From positions 1 through 21,896 of the forward strand of contig JBALVT010000056.1 in NCBI GenBank assembly GCA_036961345.1: DNA of 21,896 nucleotides, given 5' to 3'. This document shows, in pieces, positions 13,648 to 20,924 of the stretch. How positions within the stretch are numbered: position 1 is the stretch's first letter; each line of letters begins with the position of its first letter. Below the pieces are notes generated by a model that was not told where the DNA came from, searched no databases, and was given only the letters and a program-made list of their open reading frames with translations. A program made the translations under genes and the position numbers. The DNA comes from JBALVT01 sp036961345 (GTDB lineage Bacteria; Pseudomonadota; Gammaproteobacteria; Pseudomonadales; Halieaceae).

Positions 13648-14454
13648 GTGAGTAGTATCGTATTTGAGAAACGTGGGCAGCAGGCCTGGATTACCCTGAA
13701 TCGCCCCGAGGCAAAAAATATGCTCAACGGAGAAATGTTCGTCGAGCTGGCCGATGCCTGGGAGGAGGTTCGATCGGACAATACTATTCGAGTTGCTGTT
13801 TTGAGCGCGGCCGGCGATCAGGACTTTTGTTGCGGGGGGGATTTAACCCAGGTTATTCCGCTATGGACCGGCGCTAGAACGGCTCAGACGGCAGTGGAAG
13901 AACGGCTGTTGGCCGATCCGATGATTACCGACAGGGTTATGCTCAAAGGCGAGCCTCTGTATAAACCCGTTATCGCGGCGATCAATGGCAGGGCTTTAGG
14001 TGGTGGTACCGAGCTGTTGCAAGCCACCGACATTCGCATTGCGGCCGATCATGCGCAATTTGCTCTGCCAGAACCCAAGGTGGGAGTTGTTCCGGGTGCA
14101 GGTTCAATGGTGAGACTTACCAGGCAGTTGCCCTGGGCTCACGCCATGAAAATAATGCTTGGAGGTGAGCCTGTATCTGCACAGGAGGCACTGGCGATGG
14201 GGCTGGTTTCAGAGGTTGTGCCCCTGCAGGAGCTGCTTGGCCGAGCGGAGCATTATGCACACAATATTTGCCGGCAGGCACCGCTGGCATTACAGGCGAT
14301 AAAACGTACAGCCCTGGAAACGCACACTTTACCCTGGGCGGACGCCTTTAAATTTGAAATGGAACAGGCCGGCAATGTTATGATGAGCAAGGATGCCCGC
14401 GAGGGCCCGCGCGCGTTTAAGGAAAAACGTCCAGCCCAGTTTAAGGGCGAGTAA
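13648..14454 (+). CDS. Enoyl-CoA hydratase/isomerase (crotonase) family
   Basis: A 268-residue crotonase that acts on an enoyl-CoA or related thioester in beta-oxidation-like catabolism. GTG 13648 is the start because AGGAG lies seven bases upstream and the typical N-terminus (SSIVFEKRGQQAWITLNRPEAKN) begins there; the ATG at 13558 would add an unrelated arginine-rich leader. The oxyanion-hole segments are CCGGGDL and ALGGGTEL. The two catalytic glutamates of true hydratases are both present at the normal spacing of 20: E122 in GGGTE and E142 in LPEPKVG. PGAGSMVRL and the C-terminal FKEKRPAQFKG fit the family. Hydration is therefore likely, though the CoA ester is unknown. It is followed after 26 bases by the DUF442 gene and is divergent from the AraC regulator. 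Confidence 0.93.
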   Translation: MSSIVFEKRGQQAWITLNRPEAKNMLNGEMFVELADAWEEVRSDNTIRVAVLSAAGDQDFCCGGDLTQVIPLWTGARTAQTAVEERLLADPMITDRVMLKGEPLYKPVIAAINGRALGGGTELLQATDIRIAADHAQFALPEPKVGVVPGAGSMVRLTRQLPWAHAMKIMLGGEPVSAQEALAMGLVSEVVPLQELLGRAEHYAHNICRQAPLALQAIKRTALETHTLPWADAFKFEMEQAGNVMMSKDAREGPRAFKEKRPAQFKGE

Positions 14455-14480
14455 TAAGCCCGAGTGGTAAGGAACCTCTT

Positions 14481-14882
14481 ATGAAGATTGTTAAACTGAC
14501 AGATACTGTTTCGGTATCAGAGCAAATTGCGCCGCGGGACATCGAAGAGATTGCGTCCGCAGGTTTCAAGGTTGTCGTGAACAACCGCCCGGATGGCGAG
14601 TCGGCAGACCAGCCTACCAGCGAAGAAATTTCCCGTGCCGCACAAGCGGCCGGCCTGAGTTATTATTACCTGCCGATTACCGCAGGCAACTTTCCCGGGC
14701 CCGATGTCAGCATCATGGCCTCATTGCTCGATAATGCCGACGAACCAGTACTTGCTTTTTGCCGGACCGGTACCCGGTGTACCAATCTCTGGGTGGCTAC
14801 CCGTTCACAGGAGGAGGTGGACTCAGCGATGGGCCATGCAAAAGCATTGGGGTACGATTTGGCCATGTCTAGGCCCAAATAA
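14481..14882 (+). CDS. TIGR01244/DUF442 family phosphatase- or sulfur-transferase-like protein
   Basis: A 133-residue protein of the DUF442 family, related to dual-specificity phosphatases and to the beta-lactamase-hydrolase (Blh) N-terminal domain. The loop FCRTGTRC puts C94 and R99 in the family's C-R-x-G-T-R active site. VSVSEQIAPRDIEEIASAGFKVVVNNRPDGE is the typical N-terminal sheet-helix start, and LPITAGNFPGPDV precedes the loop. The start at ATG 14481 has AAGGA seven bases upstream. In other bacteria such domains often accompany sulfide-oxidising persulfide dioxygenases; no such enzyme is here, and the gene instead follows the enoyl-CoA hydratase by 26 bases, probably in one transcript. 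The substrate is unknown. The cysteine after the Arg (C100) is a second thiol close to the active site. Confidence 0.88.
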   Translation: MKIVKLTDTVSVSEQIAPRDIEEIASAGFKVVVNNRPDGESADQPTSEEISRAAQAAGLSYYYLPITAGNFPGPDVSIMASLLDNADEPVLAFCRTGTRCTNLWVATRSQEEVDSAMGHAKALGYDLAMSRPK

Positions 14883-14990
14883 AACCGTGTAACGTCTTTT
14901 TTGGCAGTCTCAGTCGATTGCCAGCCACCGGTCGCCGGCCTCACCATCCGCAGCTGCCATAATCTATTTCGTAAATTTAAAGGATCGCGA

Positions 14991-17039
14991 ATGAATCGCT
15001 CCAATCTTCACGTTTTTGTTTTGACTACAGCCATAATTTTCATTAGTAGTTGCTCTGGCACCACCGGCACCGGGGGGCCAATGAATGCACAACGTTCAGG
15101 GGTTGACCTGGTAAATATGGATACCGCAGTTCGCCCCGGTGATGACTTCTTCCATTTTGTAAATGGTGGATGGCTGGCGAAAAATGAAATACCGGCAGAC
15201 AAATCGCGCGATGGTAGCTTTGAACGATTGCGCGAGGAAGCCGATGCCGACGTGCGACAAATAATTGAGCGCGCGGCCAGTGGCGATACCACCCACGATA
15301 CGCCGCAACAGCGCATTGGCTTGCTATATAACAGTTTTATGAATGAAGAGAGAGTTGACGACAGAGGAGTTTCGCCGCTGCAAAGCGAACTCAATTCGAT
15401 CGACAATATCAAGACTACGGAAGAGCTCTTCGCTTTTTTTGCCTATGCGGATTTTGCCGGCGTTAAATATCCCATGGGTCTCGCAGTGAGTCCGGACTAC
15501 AAAGAGCCCAATCGCTATCGCGTATTTTTATTCCAGTCCGGCCTGGGATTGCCCAATAGTGATTTCTACATTGATGAGAGCGAGAAGGGCCGGGCCATTA
15601 TCGCGGCCTATCTTGATTATGCGCACAATATGTATTTGGCATTGGGCTATGATGCCGACGAGGCTGCCAGTGCAGTGCGCACAAGCTGGGCGTTGGAAAA
15701 CCGGCTTGCCGGTCTCCACCGCCCGCCGCAAAGTAATCGAAACTATCCACTTTGGCACAATCTCTACGGGCCCGGGCATGACTCGCTACCTGCTCAGGTG
15801 CAATGGCAAGACTACTTCTCGCATTTTGGTCTGCCGGAAGACACTGTTATCAGTGTTGCTCAGCCCGAATATCTGGCTGGCTTTGCGGAAGTTCTCGGAG
15901 ACACCGAAATGACTGTTTGGCGGGATTATTTAAAGCTTCGCCTGATTTCGTCTTCTGCGCATTACCTGTCGCTGGATCTTCAGGAATTATCCTTTGATTT
16001 TTATTCAAGAACCCTTCGCGGAACACCGCAAATGCGCCCGCGCTGGAAACGAGCCGTAGCCTTTGTAAATTCTACTGTGGGCGAATCTGTGGGCGAGATT
16101 TACGTTCAGGAACACTTTCCTCCCGAGTCTAAAGCCCGCATGGACGCGCTGGTTAACAATCTGGTGAATGCTTACCGGGATTCAATACAGTCGCTGGACT
16201 GGATGAGCGAGCCCACCCGGCAAAATGCGTTGGCCAAATTGCGGTTGTTTACCGCAAACATAGCCTATCCGGATAAGTGGAAGGATTATTCGTCGATGCA
16301 GTTGGGTGATGATTTACTTGCCAATGTACGAGCTGCTAATCGTTGGTCACTTGACACCGATTTGGCCAAGCTGAATTCGGCCGTTGATAGACGCGAATGG
16401 AGCATGAATCCGCAAACAGTCAACGCCTATTACTCTCCTACTCAAAACTCCATAAACTTTCCCGCGGCCATTTTACAGCCACCATTTTTCGACCCTCAGG
16501 CAGATGACGCCATAAACTACGGAGCTATCGGGTCGGTTATCGGGCATGAAATTGGCCATGGTTTTGACGATAGTGGAGCCAAATTTGACGGCGATGGCAG
16601 GCTGCACAACTGGTGGACCGAGAGCGATACCGCTGCCTTCAAATCGCGTACAGAGGCGTTAATAAGGCAATACGATGATTTCGAAATTCTACCTGGCGTC
16701 GCTGTAAATGGTACGTTTACGCAGGGCGAGAATATTGGTGACCTGTCGGGAGTCTCTATTGCCTATAAAGCTTATCTGGCGTCCCTGAAAGGTAAGCCGG
16801 CACCGGTGCTCGATGGCTATACGGGCGAACAGCGGTTTTTTGTCGGATTTGCCCAGGCATTTCGGGCACATTCACGGGACGAGCGGGCGCGCCAGATGAT
16901 CAAGACCGATGTGCATTCTCCGGAAATATTCAGGGTCAATGGAACACTGTCCAACATCGATGGGTTTTATGATGCCTTTGACATTCAGCCAGGTGATCTT
17001 CTGTACCGCCCACCGGGCGCAAGGGTGGAGATTTGGTGA
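14991..17039 (+). CDS. pepO: M13 family metallopeptidase lipoprotein (neprilysin/PepO-like)
   Basis: A 682-residue zinc endopeptidase of family M13, the normal full length. The zinc site is HEIGH (H519, E520, H523) with the third ligand in GENIGDLSG (E580, D584). The substrate-binding NAYYSPTQNSINFPAAILQPPFF block (478-500) and the C-terminal RVNGTLSNIDGFYDAF are diagnostic, and it ends in the usual Trp. ATG 14991 has AAGGA upstream. The N-terminus MNRSNLHVFVLTTAIIFISSCSG is a lipoprotein signal with lipobox ISSC (C21 lipidated); Ser at +2 suggests the outer membrane, facing the periplasm. Such enzymes trim oligopeptides. It is 108 bases downstream of the DUF442 gene, probably with its own promoter, and has no evident link to the catabolic genes. 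The symbol is by family. Confidence 0.93.
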   Translation: MNRSNLHVFVLTTAIIFISSCSGTTGTGGPMNAQRSGVDLVNMDTAVRPGDDFFHFVNGGWLAKNEIPADKSRDGSFERLREEADADVRQIIERAASGDTTHDTPQQRIGLLYNSFMNEERVDDRGVSPLQSELNSIDNIKTTEELFAFFAYADFAGVKYPMGLAVSPDYKEPNRYRVFLFQSGLGLPNSDFYIDESEKGRAIIAAYLDYAHNMYLALGYDADEAASAVRTSWALENRLAGLHRPPQSNRNYPLWHNLYGPGHDSLPAQVQWQDYFSHFGLPEDTVISVAQPEYLAGFAEVLGDTEMTVWRDYLKLRLISSSAHYLSLDLQELSFDFYSRTLRGTPQMRPRWKRAVAFVNSTVGESVGEIYVQEHFPPESKARMDALVNNLVNAYRDSIQSLDWMSEPTRQNALAKLRLFTANIAYPDKWKDYSSMQLGDDLLANVRAANRWSLDTDLAKLNSAVDRREWSMNPQTVNAYYSPTQNSINFPAAILQPPFFDPQADDAINYGAIGSVIGHEIGHGFDDSGAKFDGDGRLHNWWTESDTAAFKSRTEALIRQYDDFEILPGVAVNGTFTQGENIGDLSGVSIAYKAYLASLKGKPAPVLDGYTGEQRFFVGFAQAFRAHSRDERARQMIKTDVHSPEIFRVNGTLSNIDGFYDAFDIQPGDLLYRPPGARVEIW

Positions 17040-17106
17040 TCTCGCAACGTGGTTTTAGCAGCTCAATAAGCTATCATGGTTAATCAATTTGTCACGAGTT
17101 TGAAGC

Positions 17107-17820
17107 ATGTCTGAAATTCCTGAGCCACGTCCAGCCAGTACCGTTGTGTTGTTGCGAGACACCGCCAACGGGCTGGAGACACTTCTTTTAAAACGGAATA
17201 AGGCCCTGATGTTCGCCGGGGGGCTTTGGGTGTTTCCCGGAGGTGCGATAGATCCCGAGGATATTGCACAGGCTCACGGCGATCTACAGGATGCGTCCCG
17301 GATAGCCGCGGCGCGTGAAGCGCAGGAAGAGTCGGGTTTACTGCCAGATTTGACGCAGATGATTCAATTGAGCCACTGGACTACACCGGTGGTAGAACCC
17401 AAACGGTTTTACACCTGGATTTATGCCGCGCCGGTCGCGTCCGAAGATGAGGTAGTGATTGACGGTAGCGAAATACACGATTCCCGGTGGCTCGGTGTGC
17501 GAGAAGCCGTCAAGGAACACGATGCCGGTCTGCTCGGCATGTTACCCCCTACCTACGTAACCTTATGCGACCTGGCACGTTACGAGAGTATTGCGCAGTT
17601 GTTAGCAGGCGAAAAGGGCAGGGTACCCGACGAGGTATTTCCAGTATTTGGAGATTCGCCCGGTGCGATGGTAGTAATGTTCCGTGGCGATGCCGGTTAT
17701 GACACGGCCGATAGCACGGCCACCGGAGCCCAGCACCGAGCAGTGTTTGATGGCACTCGATGGGATTATATTCACAGTGAAGTCGACAGCGACTTCCCAT
17801 CGTTTGTGAAACACGCTTAA
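17107..17820 (+). CDS. NUDIX hydrolase (NUDT7/8/19-like, possible CoA diphosphatase)
   Basis: A 237-residue NUDIX hydrolase. The Nudix box is GGAIDPED (from G45) then, after an insertion, AAREAQEESGL (R70, E71, E74, E75, G77). The longer distance between the first Gly-Glu and the REAxEE part is the form seen in the eukaryotic NUDT7/8/19-like and related bacterial proteins that cleave CoA or acyl-CoA, releasing 3'-phosphoadenosine 5'-phosphate and a phosphopantetheine derivative. Upstream, LLLKRNKALMFAGGLWVFPGG supplies the strand before the box. A CoA role would suit the enoyl-CoA hydratase nearby, but is inferred from family form only. Start ATG 17107 follows a stretch ending GAGTTTGAAGC. 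The cytochrome b561 gene follows 16 bases after the stop, so they are likely co-transcribed. Confidence 0.9.
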   Translation: MSEIPEPRPASTVVLLRDTANGLETLLLKRNKALMFAGGLWVFPGGAIDPEDIAQAHGDLQDASRIAAAREAQEESGLLPDLTQMIQLSHWTTPVVEPKRFYTWIYAAPVASEDEVVIDGSEIHDSRWLGVREAVKEHDAGLLGMLPPTYVTLCDLARYESIAQLLAGEKGRVPDEVFPVFGDSPGAMVVMFRGDAGYDTADSTATGAQHRAVFDGTRWDYIHSEVDSDFPSFVKHA

Positions 17821-17836
17821 GGCCAGGATCGGGTCG

Positions 17837-18490
17837 ATGAGACAACACCCGCTTTGGGATCTGCCCACACGTCTCTTTCACTGGCTGCTTGCCCTGTGCC
17901 TGGTATTGTCCTGGTGGAGCGGGGAAGAGGGCGAGTTTGAGCGGCACGAATGGCTGGGTTACACGGTTTTAGTACTGGTTCTGTTCAGGTTTATTTGGGG
18001 TTTTGTCGGCAGTCGGCATTCGAAATTCTCCGATTTTGTGCGTGGTCCAGGAACGGTTTGGGCCTATGTAAAAGGAAAAAATTCGGGTGGGCGGGGTCAC
18101 AACCCCCTGGGTGGCTGGTCTGTGCTGTTACTGTTGTCAGTGTTGTTGGTTCAGGCCATAAGCGGCTTGTTCAACAGCGATGATCTGATGTTCGAGGGGC
18201 CATTTTATTACGTGGCAAGTGTAGAGTTTCGCGATGCGATGGGTGTAATACACGAACTGGCGTTCAATGTGCTGGTGGGACTGGTCGTATTGCACCTGGC
18301 GGCGGTTTTTTATTATCAATGGGTCAAAAAAATACCCTTGTTGCAGGCCATGATAAAAGGAAAATCCCCTGGTAGAGATGGCGCAAGCCCCGCCATTTCC
18401 GTGTGGCGGGCCCTGATTGTGATAGTTGCCATTGCTGCGCTGCTTTGGTGGGTTGTCAGTCTTGCTCCAAAGCCTCAGCTAATGTGGTAG
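17837..18490 (+). CDS. Cytochrome b561 / Ni,Fe-hydrogenase cytochrome b-type membrane protein
   Basis: A 217-residue di-haem b membrane protein of the bacterial cytochrome b561 (COG3658-like) group. Four histidines suited to bind two haems lie in the expected helices: H15 (LFHWLLAL), H37 (FERHEWLGY), H139 (GVIHELAF) and H153 (VVLHLAAVF). Helices run at about 12-27, 40-57, 93-112, 135-162 and 187-208, the last being a C-terminal anchor after the four-helix core. DLPTRLFHW at the start is the family signature. It would carry electrons across the inner membrane, here probably to the cytochrome c' type protein encoded convergently only 12 bases downstream, a frequent pairing. The ATG at 17837 is weakly preceded by AGGATCGGG. 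Confidence 0.92.
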   Translation: MRQHPLWDLPTRLFHWLLALCLVLSWWSGEEGEFERHEWLGYTVLVLVLFRFIWGFVGSRHSKFSDFVRGPGTVWAYVKGKNSGGRGHNPLGGWSVLLLLSVLLVQAISGLFNSDDLMFEGPFYYVASVEFRDAMGVIHELAFNVLVGLVVLHLAAVFYYQWVKKIPLLQAMIKGKSPGRDGASPAISVWRALIVIVAIAALLWWVVSLAPKPQLMW

Positions 18491-18502
18491 CGCGAACCGT
18501 TC

Positions 18503-18982
18503 TTAATTGAGGTAGTTTTTAGCTTTATAGTCATCGTGACAGGCTTTGCAGGCCCCCCCGGTTGCTTTGAAGGCTTCAATAATTTTGCCTTTGTCACCAG
18601 TCGCAGCAGCTATTTTCAGAGCCATGGATGCTTCTTTTAGATCAGCTATTTTGGATTCGAAGTCGGCCTTGTTTTCCCATATTTCAGGTTTGGCGCGGGT
18701 TTGTCCTGTGTGTGAACCCTCGGGAAACCCGCGGGCAATGTCGAGCGATGCCACTGTGGCCAGATCGTTAGCGTAATGCTGGAACGCCGCCTGGTCCCAG
18801 GGTATTTCTCCCTTCACCATTGCTGCGAGCGGCCCGAAGTTGGCGCCCAGCAGAGCAAAGAATGATTGGCGATAAGATTGCGGTATCGCCTTATCATCAA
18901 AATGGGAGATTGCCATGGGCGAGGAGAGCATTATGCCAATGCCCGTAATCGCCAGAGCCGCTTTAATCGTATGTTTTTTCAT
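18503..18982 (-). CDS. Cytochrome c' (c556-type), periplasmic
   Basis: A 159-residue exported c-type cytochrome of the four-helix cytochrome c' family. The signal peptide MKKHTIKAALAITGIGIMLSSPMA is followed by a mature chain with the haem-attachment motif CKACHDDYKAKNY (C145, C148, H149) near the C-terminus, as expected. Helical parts are RQSFFALLGANFGPLAAMVKGE, FQHYANDLATVASL, ADFESKIADLKEASMALK and KIIEAFKATGGACKACHD. The fifth ligand is H149; in high-spin c' the sixth site is open to NO or CO, whereas c556 members have Met. M55, in AAMVKG, is the residue in the usual helix-1 position, so a low-spin c556 is possible. ATG 18982 has AGGAA six bases upstream. Probable partner of the adjacent b561. 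Confidence 0.92.
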   Translation of the reverse strand: MKKHTIKAALAITGIGIMLSSPMAISHFDDKAIPQSYRQSFFALLGANFGPLAAMVKGEIPWDQAAFQHYANDLATVASLDIARGFPEGSHTGQTRAKPEIWENKADFESKIADLKEASMALKIAAATGDKGKIIEAFKATGGACKACHDDYKAKNYLN

Positions 18983-19203
18983 TCGCTATTCCTGTTCTAT
19001 TTTATAGTTGTTTTATTTCGCCGATCCCGGTCGCCGACCATGGTATACAACGCGGCTATGAAGTGGCAAGCCTCAGTATTTGTATCTGTCAAACGCATCA
19101 TCGATCAATATTTTAAACCTGCTGGATGTTCCGCCTGGGTTAAATATGGACTTACGCCTCGCTTACGCTACCATGGCGCGCATTGGAAAGGCGAGGTTTG
19201 AAG

Positions 19204-20916
19204 ATGAGCACTGAACAGCAGTGGGACTATAGTTTTGATGTGGTCGTTGTGGGGTCCGGTAACGGCGGCCAAACGGCGGCACTGTGTAGCTACGAAATGG
19301 GCACAAAAGATGTCGTGGTGATAGAGAAGTCAGATCTTTACGGGGGTACGAGTTCCATATCCGGCGGGGGTGTTTGGATTCCGGGTAATCGTTATGCGAA
19401 AGCAGCGGGTGCCGAGGACTCAGCTGAAAAAGCGAAAACCTATTTACGCCAGCTCATTACCGAAGAAGAGGTTCCCGAGTACCAGCTTGATGCTTTTCTG
19501 GAGAACGGCCCTAAAATGGTCGATTTTCTACATGAGCGCACCCAGGTTCGCTACGTGTCCCTCGAGCACTACCCCGATTATTATACCGAGCTGGAAGGCT
19601 CTATGATTGGCCACCGATCCATGGAGCCAGAGACAATCAATGCTGATGCCCTGGGCGAGGAATGGCGCAGGCTGCGACGTACCCACCCTATGATGCATCT
19701 TGGGGGTGTTATCGGTATCACCCAGGTTGAGGCGGGTTTACTGATTGGGCAAATGCCAGGTTGGTGGAAAACGGCCCTGAGTATGGCCGTTAAATATGTG
19801 CTCGATATTCCCTGGAGGTTTAAGGACAAGTTTGATCGTAGGTTGGCCACGGGTTGCGCCGGAGTGGCGCGTTTGCGTCTGTCACTGACGGACCGGGATA
19901 TTCCCCTTTGGTTAAATACTTCTATGACCAAGCTGGTCGATGAGGATGGTGAGGTCCTGGGAGTGGAGGTCATGCGCAAGGGCAAACCCCTGCGCATTCA
20001 AGCGCGCAAGGCGGTGATACTCGCCGCTGGTGGTTTTGAACACAATCAGGAAATGCGTGAACAATATTTACCTCAGCCGACGGATCATCGCTGGAGCGCA
20101 GGCACCATGGACAATACCGGGGATGCGATTTTGGAAGGTATCCGCCTGGGAGCAAAGATGCATCGCCTTAATGAGGCCTGGTGGTGCAATACGATTTCGG
20201 TGCCGGGCGAGGATATTCCGCGCCTGAGTATCATGGAAAAATCCTACCCGGGATCAATTGTGGTAAACCCGGCAGGGCAGCGCTTTAGCAATGAGTCACA
20301 GAACTATATGGCGTTTCAGCAGGATACGTTCAAGGTTCATACTCCAGAAAACCCCTGTAACCCCAGCTGGCAGATTTTCGACGCGAATTTTCGCGCGCGT
20401 TATTTTGTAGGGCCTCTATACAATAGCAAGTTCCGCCCTGACTGGGCGGTACCTGCACGTTACGAGCAGGAAGGCTTTTTTGCCAAGGCCGCTACCATTC
20501 GTGAACTGGCCGCAAAAATTGATGTTGACCCAGATGGTCTTGAAAGCACGGTTGGCAATATGAATACCTATGCTGCCAGTGGCGAAGACCCTGAGTTTCA
20601 ACGTGGCGATTCTGCCTATGATCGTTATTACGGCGACCCACGATCCACGCCCAACCCTTGTTTGGGTGCAGTAGATACCGCACCTTTTTATGCGATGCGC
20701 GTTGATCCAGGTGATTTTGGCACCCAGGGTGGCATGGTAACCAATGCGAATGCGCAGGTGCTGAGTGAAGACGGGTCTGTTATTGCAGGGCTTTATGCAG
20801 TTGGCAATTGTAGCGCACCAACATTGCCCTGTTATCCAGGGCCGGGTTCAACCCTGGGTCCGGCCATGACTTTTGCCTACCAGGCTGCAAAGTCAATTAC
20901 CGGTTATCAGGATTAA
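19204..20916 (+). CDS. FAD-dependent KstD-like (3-ketosteroid 1-dehydrogenase family) oxidoreductase
   Basis: A 570-residue flavoprotein of the FAD_binding_2 family. ATG 19204 has GAGG seven bases upstream. The nucleotide motif VVVGSGNGG (G17, G19, G22) is followed by the ribose-binding E41 in VVIEKS and by GGTSSISGGGVWIPGN. Features shared with 3-ketosteroid dehydrogenases are YPDYYTELEGSMIGHRSMEP, ILAAGGFEHNQEMREQYL, EKSYPGSIVVNPAGQRFSNE and the C-terminal YPGPGSTLGPAMTF, where Y544 and G548 have the Tyr-x-x-x-Gly spacing that polarises the C3 ketone in KstD. It should desaturate a cyclic ketone, perhaps a steroid or terpenoid, passing electrons to an unknown acceptor. The family also includes fumarate-reductase-like members, so the substrate is unproven. 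It is divergent from cytochrome c' and convergent with a paralogue 8 bases after its stop. Confidence 0.9.
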   Translation: MSTEQQWDYSFDVVVVGSGNGGQTAALCSYEMGTKDVVVIEKSDLYGGTSSISGGGVWIPGNRYAKAAGAEDSAEKAKTYLRQLITEEEVPEYQLDAFLENGPKMVDFLHERTQVRYVSLEHYPDYYTELEGSMIGHRSMEPETINADALGEEWRRLRRTHPMMHLGGVIGITQVEAGLLIGQMPGWWKTALSMAVKYVLDIPWRFKDKFDRRLATGCAGVARLRLSLTDRDIPLWLNTSMTKLVDEDGEVLGVEVMRKGKPLRIQARKAVILAAGGFEHNQEMREQYLPQPTDHRWSAGTMDNTGDAILEGIRLGAKMHRLNEAWWCNTISVPGEDIPRLSIMEKSYPGSIVVNPAGQRFSNESQNYMAFQQDTFKVHTPENPCNPSWQIFDANFRARYFVGPLYNSKFRPDWAVPARYEQEGFFAKAATIRELAAKIDVDPDGLESTVGNMNTYAASGEDPEFQRGDSAYDRYYGDPRSTPNPCLGAVDTAPFYAMRVDPGDFGTQGGMVTNANAQVLSEDGSVIAGLYAVGNCSAPTLPCYPGPGSTLGPAMTFAYQAAKSITGYQD

Positions 20917-20924
20917 GACGGTTT

